A DNA stretch of 54,805 nucleotides from Nitrospiraceae bacterium. Its GTDB lineage: Bacteria; Nitrospirota; Thermodesulfovibrionia; Thermodesulfovibrionales; UBA6898. The position numbers and the translations under genes were made by a program. Of this stretch, positions 24,517 through 33,270 are shown piece after piece; the stretch's first letter is position 1; each line of letters starts with the position of its first letter. The notes under the pieces were generated by a model. It did not search any database. It was not told the DNA's origin and saw only the letters and a program-made list of their open reading frames with translations. The stretch lies in contig CP070737.1 of NCBI GenBank assembly GCA_020347665.1, positions 902,041-956,845 on the forward strand, in the 5' to 3' direction.

Positions 24517-25482
24517 CTATATCTTAATGTTAATCAGCCTTTTGATAATAATAAAGCCGATGACTTGAGCTATCACCGCAATAGCTACTGCATATTTCCC
24601 TTCATCGACTTTGATGAATTCTTCCAAATAACCCGGAGCGATACTATATAACATGATAGCCATAACAATGGGCAGAGCAACGAGAATATAACCGGAAAGC
24701 CTGCCCTGAGCGCTATATACCCTTACCTGCCGCTTTATCCGTAGTCGATCCCTTATGGTATTGGCAAGCCTTTCCAGAGTCTCAGCGAGGTTTCCGCCAA
24801 CCTCCCGATGAATATTCACTGCGGTAACAAAGAGGCGCAGATCAACACTCGGCATTCTCTCCAGCATAAGGGCAAGAGAATCACGCATGGGAAGCCCCAG
24901 CTGCTGTTCTTCATAGGTCACCTTAAACAGGCCGGAAACCGGTTCTGACATTTCATTGCCGACCAGCTGAATGGCCGATTGCGTGGCATGGCCCGCCCGA
25001 AGAGATCGGGCTATCATGTCAAGTGCGTCCGGCAACTGCTCGGTGAAGGTAATGAGATGGGCGTGTTTCCTGAACGAAAGAAAAAGAAAAATACCACCAA
25101 TCGCAATGAGCGTAAAGAGTATGGTCACTCCTATGCCACGGTTGAGACTGATGCCCAGGATAAAGAAACATATGCCGGTAATGATTATAAACAGAATAAC
25201 AATTTTCGGATCGATCTTAAGCCCGGCAGTGTCAATAAGCCGGTCAAACCGCCTGTAAAGAGAAGATCTAAGCAGAAGCTTGTCAAGGGGCTTCATTTCG
25301 CCCAATAGTTCACGGGTGAGATCAGAGGGCAGTTTTTCATCGTCTATGAGGGCAAGTTTTCCCAATCGCCTTTTTAAATGATAATTTGGCGAGGCCTTAA
25401 TAGCCACATACCATGTATACACTGCAATTGTCCCTGCAAAGATTGCGATGAAAAAGAGAAGGATAATGATGTTCAGTATCAT
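24517..25482 (-). CDS. tadB: Tad pilus inner-membrane platform protein TadB
   Basis: A 321-residue protein with the F-domain [22 protein letters not shown] and the later conserved block [23 protein letters not shown], and four transmembrane segments (one N-terminal, two central, one near the C-terminus). TadB and TadC form the inner-membrane platform of the Flp pilus machine. The start overlaps the tadA stop by 4 bp, so the two are translationally coupled. Confidence 0.94.
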   Translation of the reverse strand: MILNIIILLFFIAIFAGTIAVYTWYVAIKASPNYHLKRRLGKLALIDDEKLPSDLTRELLGEMKPLDKLLLRSSLYRRFDRLIDTAGLKIDPKIVILFIIITGICFFILGISLNRGIGVTILFTLIAIGGIFLFLSFRKHAHLITFTEQLPDALDMIARSLRAGHATQSAIQLVGNEMSEPVSGLFKVTYEEQQLGLPMRDSLALMLERMPSVDLRLFVTAVNIHREVGGNLAETLERLANTIRDRLRIKRQVRVYSAQGRLSGYILVALPIVMAIMLYSIAPGYLEEFIKVDEGKYAVAIAVIAQVIGFIIIKRLINIKI

Positions 25483-26777
25483 TCGTTCGTAGCCTCAAAT
25501 ATATGCCCGGATACATCAATACCTGAAACCTTGAATTTATCCATAAATCTCGGCCGTACTCCCGTTGCACTAAAATCGCCCAGTATTGTTCCATCTGAAG
25601 CTACACCTTTTCTTTTATATACAAAGATATCCTGCATGACAATGGTGTCGCCTTCCATTCCGGTAATCTCTGATATGCTCGCAATTTTCCTCGATCCATC
25701 GGAAAACCGTACCACCTGAATAACCAACTGTATTGCGGAGGCAATCTGCTCTCTGATCGCACGTTCGGGAAGTTCCAGTCCCGACATGAGAACCATAGTG
25801 CCCAGCCGCGCAAGAGCATCCCGTGATGAGTTCGAGTGGATTGTCGAGAGCGAGCCGTCGTGGCCGGTATTCATTGCCTGTAGCATATCGAGGGCTTCGC
25901 CACCCCTCACTTCACCGACAATTATTCTGTCAGGCCTCATGCGCAACGCGTTTCTTACAAGGTCACGTTGCGTAATATCCCCTTTGCCCTCAATATTCGG
26001 AGGTCGGGTCTCAAGCCGTACTACATGATCCTGCTTGAGCATCAATTCTGCAGAATCCTCAATCGTGATGATCCGCTCTCCATGAGGAATAAATTCTGAC
26101 AAGATATTAAGCAGGGTTGTCTTTCCAGTTCCCGTGCCTCCTGAAATCAGGATGTTGCACCGTGTTTTTACGCACCCCTCCAGTATTGCTGCCATGTTTT
26201 TGTTGAGACTGCCAAAATTCAGAATGTCGGATATTTTGAGTGGCTCAACCCCGAAACGCCGGATTGAGAGGACAGGCCCGTCAAGGGCAAGAGGAGGAAT
26301 AATCGCATTTACTCTGGAGCCGTCCGGAAGACGGGCATCAACATAAGGAGAGGATTCATCAATTCTTCTTCCTACCTTTGAAACAATGCGATCGATAATC
26401 TGCAGGAGATGATTATCGTCTCTGAAATGAACATCAACGGGGTGAAGCTTCCCGAGTTTTTCGATAAACACCTGATTATATCTGTTGACCAGAATATCGG
26501 ATATGTCAGGGTCTGCGAGGAAAGGTTCAAGAGGCCCCAGGCCGAACGTTTCATGCTGGATATCAACGATAAGGCTATCACGTTCAACCTGATTGAGGGG
26601 TATACCTTCTTCCTCAATAAGAGCTGCCACTGCACGACCTATTTCACTCGTGAGGATCGACTTGTCAATCGTGTCAATGTTTGCCAAATCAAGTCGTTCT
26701 ATTAACCGTCTGTGTATTCGCGTCTTGAGGTTTTGATACATATCAAGTTTTGACGTTTTAGAATCCTGCAGTGCCAT
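25479..26777 (-). CDS. tadA: Tad pilus assembly ATPase TadA (CpaF)
   Basis: A 432-residue secretion ATPase of the VirB11/CpaF group that powers Flp pilus assembly (and possibly retraction). Motifs in order: N-terminal three-helix region, [21 protein letters not shown], Walker [11 protein letters not shown], the Asp box [10 protein letters not shown], Walker [17 protein letters not shown], and the His box [15 protein letters not shown]. All catalytic motifs appear intact. The ribosome binding site AGGAGG precedes the ATG. tadZ ends 15 bp upstream and tadB overlaps its end. Confidence 0.97.
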   Translation of the reverse strand: MALQDSKTSKLDMYQNLKTRIHRRLIERLDLANIDTIDKSILTSEIGRAVAALIEEEGIPLNQVERDSLIVDIQHETFGLGPLEPFLADPDISDILVNRYNQVFIEKLGKLHPVDVHFRDDNHLLQIIDRIVSKVGRRIDESSPYVDARLPDGSRVNAIIPPLALDGPVLSIRRFGVEPLKISDILNFGSLNKNMAAILEGCVKTRCNILISGGTGTGKTTLLNILSEFIPHGERIITIEDSAELMLKQDHVVRLETRPPNIEGKGDITQRDLVRNALRMRPDRIIVGEVRGGEALDMLQAMNTGHDGSLSTIHSNSSRDALARLGTMVLMSGLELPERAIREQIASAIQLVIQVVRFSDGSRKIASISEITGMEGDTIVMQDIFVYKRKGVASDGTILGDFSATGVRPRFMDKFKVSGIDVSGHIFEATNE

Positions 26778-26792
26778 TTAACAGCCTCCTTA

Positions 26793-27929
26793 TTACTCTT
26801 TTGCAACCAGCGTTATGGCTAATTCCTTTAAAGCAACATTAAGTTTCGACTTTGTATCATATGTACTGATAGGCACGCCTTTATTGAGGCACGCGATGGC
26901 AGTATTATATTCATTCGGAATACTCAGGAAGATGGGATGTTTCAGAACCTTTTCAGCTTCTTCAATCTTGATGTCGCCTTTTTTAAGATAGCGGTTCACC
27001 ACGAGTTTTATCTTGTCCCTTTTGATATTGATTTTTTCCAGGTATGTAAGATATCTCTGCATATTTCGGATACCCGGAAGAGTAAGGACAAACGTGAGCA
27101 GAATAACTTCAGACATTTCAATAGCAGCCAAGGTTCTGTTATTGAGGATCGGCTCGGTATCCAAAACAATATACGGGAACATCGTTTTCAGGATCTTCAA
27201 TACCCGCTTTATATCATCGGCAGAGATCGATACCCCCTCTTCAACGTTCTTTGGTTCAGCCAGTATATTAATCCCCGAGTCATGCTTTTGAATGACCCCC
27301 TTAAGAAAGCTCGTATCAAGGCGGCTCATATTCGTGGTTACGTCGCTTATGGTATACGCTGGCTTAAGGTTGAGAAAGGTTGTTACATCTCCTGCGGTTA
27401 GATCGAGATCTACAAGAAGGGTCGGCTTCTTGGTAATGGCGTGGATGTTCGTTGCAAGATTGATTGCGATTGTCGTGACGCCGACACCTCCTTTAGGACT
27501 GAAGACGGTGAATACCTCTCCGTGTTCAACTGCAGCGTCAGGTTTTGTAATCCAGAGACGGCCGAGTTTCTGCAGAGCGGACGTGAGATCAACCTCGGAA
27601 ACAGGCTTTAAAAGATACTCGGTGGCTCCTGCCCTCATGACTTTCAATATGGTTTCAGATGACCGGTCATCACTTACGGTGAAAATGGAAATACGTGGGA
27701 ATCGGTCAAGTATTTTATGGATGGCGTCAATACAGGGATCAAGATCACCTTTGCAAATATCAAGAATAGCGACCAATGGTCTTTTTTTATGAATCACTTC
27801 AAATCCGCTATTAAAGGTAGTGGCTACCCCTTCTACGCTTGCATGAGGGCCCAGTTTATTGATGAGGTTTGTTATGTTGTTCGTGGAATCAGGATCATTC
27901 GATATAATAACTATCGATATATTCGTCAT
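26793..27929 (-). CDS. tadZ: Tad pilus localisation protein TadZ (CpaE)
   Basis: A 378-residue protein with a receiver-like N-terminal domain (residues about 1-125, acidic site in VAILDICKGD, TEYLLKP at the end) and a ParA/MinD-type ATPase domain. The P-loop is KGGVGVTT, lacking the canonical lysine after the second glycine pair but keeping the first signature lysine, as is common in TadZ/CpaE. These proteins place the pilus machine, often at the pole. It precedes tadA by 15 bp. Confidence 0.92.
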   Translation of the reverse strand: MTNISIVIISNDPDSTNNITNLINKLGPHASVEGVATTFNSGFEVIHKKRPLVAILDICKGDLDPCIDAIHKILDRFPRISIFTVSDDRSSETILKVMRAGATEYLLKPVSEVDLTSALQKLGRLWITKPDAAVEHGEVFTVFSPKGGVGVTTIAINLATNIHAITKKPTLLVDLDLTAGDVTTFLNLKPAYTISDVTTNMSRLDTSFLKGVIQKHDSGINILAEPKNVEEGVSISADDIKRVLKILKTMFPYIVLDTEPILNNRTLAAIEMSEVILLTFVLTLPGIRNMQRYLTYLEKINIKRDKIKLVVNRYLKKGDIKIEEAEKVLKHPIFLSIPNEYNTAIACLNKGVPISTYDTKSKLNVALKELAITLVAKE

Positions 27930-28018
27930 TATCCGTATAAATCTCCGTTTAAAAAGTTTTTTGATGACTGTTTAACTATAATCAATTTACAATAATCCAT
28001 AATTCACAAACAACAATT

Positions 28019-29218
28019 TCATTGAACGAGAGCTACGTTCCCACCGCCAAGAGACGAAATATTATCACATGCAACACATTCAATCTTTGTTATCTGTATC
28101 CCTTTTAAAGTCCCACCGTCGAATACACCCTTGATCTCGAGCCGTGCATACCTTACGACTGGCCACGGCCCTGGCTCTACCCCTGCAGGACATGGTTCCT
28201 GAACCGGCACAATAACGTTCCACTTATCTACGATATCGTTAATGACAACTTTATTATCAGCATCGTGTGTTAAACTCTTGAAAGCACAGCTTAAATCATC
28301 AAGGACGGTTGAAACACCATTCTTAGTCGTTATAGCTTGTCCACAGATATTTGGAACGGACCTCAATCCCCAAATTATTTCAGCAACTTCTTCACTGTTA
28401 TTATCACCACAAGTCCCAGTGTCTAAAAAGCAGTTGGTACTATTGTCTACACATCGATTTGTGCCTATAGGGCTATCCTGGTTAAGTTCTGTCCATGCAA
28501 GACCGAAAGGTGAGGGCGGATGTGAACCCTGTTCCCTTAAATCCAAGGAAACAGGAGTTTCATCAGAGACAGAAAGTGAACAAGTATCTAAACATATTGA
28601 AATCCCTGTAACAGGGGGCGCTTTGATTTCACACGTGGCATCTGCCACCACATTCATCATTGACCAGTCAAAGCCAATCAACCCGAATATTCCGCCGAGA
28701 AAAAGGCTAACCGGTCCACCCGGAGAATTTGACTTCCTTCGGGCCCTAATTTTCATCGCGTTTAAAGGAGCAGTTCCGCTGGCAGCTGTAAAGACCCTTG
28801 CTGAACCGTCCCAGTTACCGACAACAATGTCATCATCTACTGTATTATCGTTTGCAATATTCAAGACAGCTGCAGCGGGAATATCGTCACACGGTTGTCC
28901 GTCAGCCGTATCATTATTGTCTGCGATAAGATAGACATTATCGCCAGCGGCACTGTTTTTACAGGCGAATTCCCATGCTGTTTGCCGCGCATTTACCTGT
29001 GTTATATCAGACGTGCCATCAAGCTCAGCCACACCGGCAAGGCAAGCTGCATCTGCAGCAATCTGGAGTTCATTTTTGGCAAAATAAACAAAGGATATGT
29101 CAATGGCAAAAGAAGCAAACAGTATGAGCAGAATCAGGAGAACAAGTGCCAGCCAGACAAGGGTCATCCCTCCTTCATGCAGTAATCGTTCTTTAATGCC
29201 AGCTTTCATTCCTCTCAT
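28019..29218 (-). CDS. tadG: TadG-like minor pilin/pseudopilin
   Basis: A 399-residue protein with the Tad-type N-terminus: a short basic stretch, then GGMTLVWLALVLLILLILFA, a hydrophobic segment that anchors it in the membrane, followed by DISFVYFAKNELQIAADAACLAG. This Tad domain is shared by TadG proteins, which support pilus assembly or stability. The rest is an extracytoplasmic domain rich in Asn/Asp with several Cys pairs (residues about 200-310), suggesting disulfides. It lies between rcpA and tadZ, with gaps of 30 and 89 bp. Confidence 0.82.
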   Translation of the reverse strand: MRGMKAGIKERLLHEGGMTLVWLALVLLILLILFASFAIDISFVYFAKNELQIAADAACLAGVAELDGTSDITQVNARQTAWEFACKNSAAGDNVYLIADNNDTADGQPCDDIPAAAVLNIANDNTVDDDIVVGNWDGSARVFTAASGTAPLNAMKIRARRKSNSPGGPVSLFLGGIFGLIGFDWSMMNVVADATCEIKAPPVTGISICLDTCSLSVSDETPVSLDLREQGSHPPSPFGLAWTELNQDSPIGTNRCVDNSTNCFLDTGTCGDNNSEEVAEIIWGLRSVPNICGQAITTKNGVSTVLDDLSCAFKSLTHDADNKVVINDIVDKWNVIVPVQEPCPAGVEPGPWPVVRYARLEIKGVFDGGTLKGIQITKIECVACDNISSLGGGNVALVQ

Positions 29219-29248
29219 TATTTCTTGTTAATTGGCTAATTCTGTTCT

Positions 29249-30541
29249 TTATGGCATCGGAATCCATTTAAACTGCTTTTCCTCTTCCGGTGTAAGCGGT
29301 TTTTCTCCCGGAAGTTCTACTGTTTCGCCTTCTGGCAATGGTTTAATGAGTTTTGGGGTAATGAAAAAAGCGAGTTCAGTTTGAGTTAGTTGATCTGATG
29401 TGCTCCTGAAAATCGCACCGAAGATAGGAATATCACCCAGGAAGGGGATCTTCTGAATGTTCTTTTTTGTTTCATCATCAAGAAGACCCGCAAGAATGAG
29501 GCTTTCTCCGGGTTGCAGGTCAACGCTTGTTCTCACTGTTCTCGTGTCAATGATCGGCGCGATCAGGTTTTGAATCCGGACAAAATCCGTGATGTTACTA
29601 ACTTCAGCAGGGTCTATAATCAGCCTGACGACCCCTGTTGCAAGAACCTCGGGCTTGAAATTAAGCCGGATTCCAATCTCCTCAAAAGTTATGTTAACAT
29701 CATCATCTTCAACAGTCTGAATTGGATAGCGCGTTCCCACATGAAAATTACCCTCTTCTCCGCTTCGCACCACAAGGTTTGGTTCTGCCAGTATCTTCGC
29801 ATATCCTTTTGAGCTGAGCGCCCTGAGTACTGCAGCCACTCCGCTCGGGAAATGGACCGCAGCCAGATCGGGAATTACGTCCTCAACGTCAAAACCGAAC
29901 GCTCCTTCTCCTTCTTCTCTCCCGACAATGCCTTCTGGTGAAAATATGCCAGGTTTCAATAGCTGGAAATTCTCGTCTACAACAAGCGCACCGAGACTCA
30001 TATCCTTCAGTTTTGAACGGTCAACCTGGGCAACCCTGACCTCCAGCAGAACCTGCTGTGATTCGGTCATTTCTATTAAATTTATTACTTTATCTTTAGC
30101 CGGAGCAAAGGCCTTTGCAAGTTCATCAATTCGCGTTCGTATCTGCTCGTTTTCTATTGAGCCTCGCAGGATTATCACATCCCCAGCCGTTTCGACTGTC
30201 ACATCAGTGCCGGGAACAATGTCGCTTATCTGGTTTTCAAGACTGCCAATGTCACCAGTAACCATGATATCAAAAAAAGTTGGTTTGCCATCCGGATCCC
30301 ATACAATGAGGTTTGTAGAGCCAAGCTTTTTCCCGTTCAAAAGGACCTCATAGGGTGACATGAGATTAAGATCAGCAATATTCGGATTTGCCAGAGAAAC
30401 GCGTTTGGCCGGTTCTTTAAGCGTTATGATGGTTGCCTTATCAATCGGGACCTTTACCGGAATGGCAGCCATGGATACCGAAGAGAAAGCCAGCAGTACC
30501 TGGGCGATGAACAGATACGAGACTACTTTTTGGGGTTTCAT
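29249..30541 (-). CDS. rcpA: Tad pilus outer-membrane secretin RcpA (CpaC)
   Basis: A 430-residue secretin that forms the outer-membrane channel for the Flp pilus. It has a signal peptide (ending about SMAAIP), an N-terminal domain typical of CpaC (KRVSLANPNIADLNL), a BON-like segment, then the secretin core ending with SVDLQPGESLILAGLLDDE, FLGDIPIFGAIFRS and ELAFFITPKLIKPL. The start is preceded by AAGGAGG. rcpC lies 61 bp upstream. Secretins require an outer membrane, supporting a Gram-negative host. Confidence 0.95.
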   Translation of the reverse strand: MKPQKVVSYLFIAQVLLAFSSVSMAAIPVKVPIDKATIITLKEPAKRVSLANPNIADLNLMSPYEVLLNGKKLGSTNLIVWDPDGKPTFFDIMVTGDIGSLENQISDIVPGTDVTVETAGDVIILRGSIENEQIRTRIDELAKAFAPAKDKVINLIEMTESQQVLLEVRVAQVDRSKLKDMSLGALVVDENFQLLKPGIFSPEGIVGREEGEGAFGFDVEDVIPDLAAVHFPSGVAAVLRALSSKGYAKILAEPNLVVRSGEEGNFHVGTRYPIQTVEDDDVNITFEEIGIRLNFKPEVLATGVVRLIIDPAEVSNITDFVRIQNLIAPIIDTRTVRTSVDLQPGESLILAGLLDDETKKNIQKIPFLGDIPIFGAIFRSTSDQLTQTELAFFITPKLIKPLPEGETVELPGEKPLTPEEEKQFKWIPMP

Positions 30542-30602
30542 GTGCCCTCCTTACAGAAATAGAGAACTAAAGCTCTATGGTTATCTTTTGCCGTAAACGC
30601 TG

Positions 30603-31466
30603 TCACTGGTCCTTAACACTAAACGTTTTTACAGTCATTTTATTGCTCTTCCAGATCTCTACCTGCATGACCTTTTCTTGCGGTTTTGCCTTTCTCGTTG
30701 ATTTGCGGACGGTCCGGACAGTAGTTGTCTTTTTTGGTCGGGGCTGAGTACCCTTCATGATCTTGGTAATAGTTGCCCCCCTGGTAATTGCAGGGCTTTC
30801 ATCACCAGCACCTCTCAAAACAAGTTGCAACCTGCCCTGAGTACTGGCGATCGCCAAGCGCTCTGCGTTTTCCGGGATTACATCAAGAGTCACAGTAGGG
30901 ACAACGAGCGGCTTCCCTTCTTTTTGTTGCTCGATTGTCTGTCCAGTTGCCAGAACAGGAATGTTCTGTAGAACGATCTTACTGATGGATTCCTTGGAAT
31001 ATTTCGGCTTGGTGGTAAGGACTACATCAACCATATTTCCGGGAGTGATAAATCCCGCTACACCCGCTACCTGATCAACGCCAACCGTCATGGCCCTGTG
31101 GCCTTCGGGTATCTTATAGGTTAAAACCCCTGAGAGACCGCCTTTTGGAATGAGTTTTGCTTCAATAATTGGTTCTCCGGCAACAAATCTCTCGAGGGCA
31201 ATTCTGCCAATTACACTTTCTGTTACAGTAAACGCCCCCTGAGGCCGATTTGCCTGTGGCCAATCAATAGAGCCTGTTTGAGCCTTTTCAATGATGCTGC
31301 CAACTGCGATATCCTGCTTGGCCACGATAATTTTTTCAGTCGCCACAGCTTTTTTAATTTGTTCTTCCTGGCCCTTCAGATACCGGTAGAGTGAAACACT
31401 GGCAATTAACGCGATTGCAATCGCCATGATGCCTACGTAAATTGCTGTTTTCGATAGTGTTGCCAT
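30603..31466 (-). CDS. rcpC: Tad pilus assembly protein RcpC (CpaB)
   Basis: A 287-residue periplasmic protein with an N-terminal membrane anchor (about residues 9-28), an SAF-type domain (IIVAKQDIAVGSIIEKAQ, then ERFVAGEPIIEAKLI) and the RcpC/CpaB domain (GHRAMTVGVDQVAGVAGFI, PGNMVDVVLTTKP). It is thought to assist the RcpA secretin. The C-terminus is lysine/arginine rich. The gene lies between tadE and rcpA, the usual cpaB-cpaC order. Confidence 0.92.
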   Translation of the reverse strand: MATLSKTAIYVGIMAIAIALIASVSLYRYLKGQEEQIKKAVATEKIIVAKQDIAVGSIIEKAQTGSIDWPQANRPQGAFTVTESVIGRIALERFVAGEPIIEAKLIPKGGLSGVLTYKIPEGHRAMTVGVDQVAGVAGFITPGNMVDVVLTTKPKYSKESISKIVLQNIPVLATGQTIEQQKEGKPLVVPTVTLDVIPENAERLAIASTQGRLQLVLRGAGDESPAITRGATITKIMKGTQPRPKKTTTVRTVRKSTRKAKPQEKVMQVEIWKSNKMTVKTFSVKDQ

Positions 31467-31550
31467 ACTGCCCCCTATCTTTTCTTCTGTCTCATTAGGA
31501 AATAAATTAATCTTTGTATTTGAATGTACGTTAAAGCCACTTTGACTTGG

Positions 31551-32045
31551 TTATTCATATCTCATGCGAGCGGTAACATCAAAGATCAAGTTCGACGGCC
31601 AAGGCCAAGGAGATCCGCCGACAATAAAAAATGAACTATCGTTAAATGAAGAAGTTACTTCGACCGTATCCCCTTTATCGGGAATAAGAGAATTGCCGTT
31701 ATCAGTGATCGATAACGTCACTTGAGTCTTGTCACGCTTTATTCCAGGAGCGGAACAGCAGACAGCGAAAAGGACTTTATCATTTGCTTCTGCCGGCTCT
31801 GAATTCGGGCATGTATCAAATTGACTTGCGCATGATGCAACAAAATTCGAAATATCTGGTGTTACAACAGCTTTGCGCGCTCCTTCTCTGGCACCATGCT
31901 TCAGCGTATTTTTTACAAACCATGCTCTAGCAAATTCTGTGATGCCTAAGAGAATTATTAACAGCAATAATAGTACCAGCGCTGTTTCAACGAGTGCCTG
32001 CCCGCTTTTCTTATCAGAATGAATCATATGTCGTATGGTCCTCAT
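31551..32045 (-). CDS. tadE: TadE-like minor pilin
   Basis: The protein has the TadE N-terminus: a basic leader, then GQALVETALVLLLLLIILLGITEFARAWFV split by the predicted prepilin cleavage after the Gly, and an extracytoplasmic domain with several Cys residues. It probably primes or caps the Flp pilus. In-frame starts exist at TTG 32060, ATG 32045 and ATG 32027. None has a strong site, and the last gives the most usual leader length. It follows the degenerate second flp gene. Confidence 0.85.
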   Translation of the reverse strand: MRTIRHMIHSDKKSGQALVETALVLLLLLIILLGITEFARAWFVKNTLKHGAREGARKAVVTPDISNFVASCASQFDTCPNSEPAEANDKVLFAVCCSAPGIKRDKTQVTLSITDNGNSLIPDKGDTVEVTSSFNDSSFFIVGGSPWPWPSNLIFDVTARMRYE

Positions 32046-32104
32046 AAAATAATAAACCAACAGATAATCATGAAAAATAAGGTCTCTGCATTACCCAAGA
32101 GACC

Positions 32105-32294
32105 CTAACAATCAGCCTTATAGTTTCCGAGTTCTACCGTTCTGCTGTTAATTCTTGAATATGCGTTATTGACCTCTGAACCAGTACCTCTGAGCATCAA
32201 AATGACGACGATTACCGCGAGGAGCAGGATAAAGGCGTATTCAGTGAGTCCCTGCCCACGCTCATTTTTCCCCGTCCCGAGCCAGTACCGTCAA
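32105..32294 (-). pseudogene. Degenerate second Flp pilin gene
   Basis: The minus-strand frame ending at TAG 32105 encodes NERGQGLTEYAFILLLAVIV and then a NNAYSRINS tail, which is clearly a Flp pilin homologous to the intact flp just upstream. However, it has no start: the frame meets a stop 12 codons before, with no ATG, GTG or TTG between. A TTG at 32294 opens LTVLARDGEK in the next frame and would join it if one A were removed from the AAAAA run near 32266. So this is a tandem duplicate inactivated by a frameshift, or a sequencing error in a homopolymer. Confidence 0.65.
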
Positions 32295-32314
32295 TAGAAA
32301 ATTAGAAATTCTAG

Positions 32315-32527
32315 TTAACCTCCTGACGAGCCACCTCCCGATTGTGTGCCAACAGCACTATTAATTCTTGAGAACGCGTTATTGATATTTCTTCCCGTAC
32401 CCTGGAGCATTGCAAAAACAACAAGAGCAATCAGGATCAGGAGTAGCGCATACTCCACGAGACCCTGCCCGCGTTCATTTCTCAGAACACTCATGAGTTT
32501 CCTGCTGGTCTTTTTTAAAAGCTTCAT
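32315..32527 (-). CDS. flp: Flp pilin (major subunit)
   Basis: A 70-residue Flp/Fap-type prepilin. The basic leader ends in VLRNERG, the cleavage point, and the mature protein begins QGLVEYALLLILIALVVFAM, with the conserved Glu five residues in and the long hydrophobic helix. The tail is Gly/Ser-rich. A strong ribosome binding site (TCAGGAGG) lies before the ATG. It is the first gene of the Tad operon. The processing peptidase TadV is not encoded in the window. Confidence 0.95.
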   Translation of the reverse strand: MKLLKKTSRKLMSVLRNERGQGLVEYALLLILIALVVFAMLQGTGRNINNAFSRINSAVGTQSGGGSSGG

Positions 32528-32590
32528 TTTTACCTCCTGACTAGAATTTATAGAAACGAACTGATTTTATATTCAAAAATTGTGAGACTC

Positions 32591-32602
32591 ATCACCTCCT
32601 TT
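32591..32602 (-). other. Perfect anti-Shine-Dalgarno complement in the flp leader
   Basis: On the minus strand the 12-mer AAAGGAGGTGAT occurs about 65 bp before the flp start. It complements the 3' end of 16S rRNA completely, but the only following frames are 14 codons (ATG two bases away, too close) or 11 codons from a TTG. It may be a standby ribosome site or belong to a very small leader peptide. Confidence 0.45.
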
Positions 32603-32662
32603 GAGCTATGCTTAAATTAAGCTCTCGCAGCATATCGTAATATATAATTTATATGACTTTAA

Positions 32663-32691
32663 AACTTACCCCTTTTTCCACGAAATGTCAA
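32663..32691 (-). promoter_or_regulatory. Candidate promoter of the tad operon
   Basis: On the minus strand TTGACA (32691-32686) is followed after 17 bp by TAAGTT (32668-32663), a perfect -35 but a weak -10. It would give a leader of about 130 nt including the anti-Shine-Dalgarno complement. The weak -10 suggests that an activator may be required or that the true promoter is elsewhere in this region. Confidence 0.35.
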
Positions 32692-32961
32692 GCAATTTAT
32701 GCAGATAATTATACAATATTAGCGAATATTATATAATTGCGCAACTGATAATATCCTTACTTTTTGGTGATTGTTGCCATGCGAAACACAAAAAAAGTGT
32801 CTTTCATGAGATAGTTTTTCAGTCTGAGTATCCTGCCATATCTGTTCAAAGCCAATCGGGGCCTATCGGGATGTGGGTTCAGGCGTTGGCGTTGTCTTGC
32901 TATTCATGGACGGGTGTGATTAGATAGTAAGTATCGGCACATAAATAATCAGGATGATGTC
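32692..32961. other. Divergent intergenic region between tad operon and DUF3553 gene
   Basis: About 270 bp without a gene. It holds AT-rich short inverted repeats (AATATT, AGCG, AATATT near 32718) and ACAC, seven A, GTGT near 32789. The DUF3553 ribosome binding site (AGGATGATGTC) ends it. No binding site is identified with confidence. Confidence 0.4.
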
Positions 32962-33177
32962 ATGCGTCAGAAATTATACCTAAAAGCGGGTGACCGGGTT
33001 AAGCACCGAAAATACCTCAGATGGGGAGAAGGAGAAGTAGTTGAGGAACGACATTCTCAGCTTGTTGGCGGTTTCTGTATGGTGAGAGTCCTTTTTGACG
33101 ATGGAAATGAGCGCTGTTTTATCAATGACCTTAATCATCAATGCTGCTGCTACTACTCAGGACTCAGACTTATCTGA
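32962..33177 (+). CDS. Small DUF3553-like protein
   Basis: A 71-residue protein whose core (LKAGDRVKHRKY, then WGEGEVVEE and VRVLFDDGNERCF) resembles the DUF3553/UvrD C-terminal tudor-like beta domain, which binds proteins or nucleic acid. The tail has an unusual CCCYY sequence with three Cys. A good ribosome binding site (AGGA 7 bp before the ATG) supports translation. It stands between the divergent tad operon and the HD-GYP gene. Its role is not known. Confidence 0.6.
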   Translation: MRQKLYLKAGDRVKHRKYLRWGEGEVVEERHSQLVGGFCMVRVLFDDGNERCFINDLNHQCCCYYSGLRLI

Positions 33178-33235
33178 ATTATTGAAGAAAAGAATTAGGG
33201 TTTTCGCTGTAAATCTCTATTCTTAATGAAATTTC

Positions 33236-33264
33236 TTGACAATTGTCCTCTATAATGATTTAAT
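33236..33264 (+). promoter_or_regulatory. Candidate leaderless promoter of the HD-GYP regulator
   Basis: TTGACA (33236-33241), 17 bp, then TTTAAT (33259-33264) preceded by TGA, an extended -10. The ATG at 33271 begins 7 bp after the -10, so transcription is expected to start at the start codon itself. No Shine-Dalgarno sequence is present. The second gene of the pair (34265) overlaps the first, so this promoter likely serves both. Confidence 0.6.
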
Positions 33265-33270
33265 TGCTGT

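Noticed and set aside
33236-33256. TTGACA paired with TATAAT upstream of the HD-GYP gene
   Set aside because: The spacing is only 9 bp, far too short. The same TTGACA pairs correctly with TTTAAT at 17 bp.
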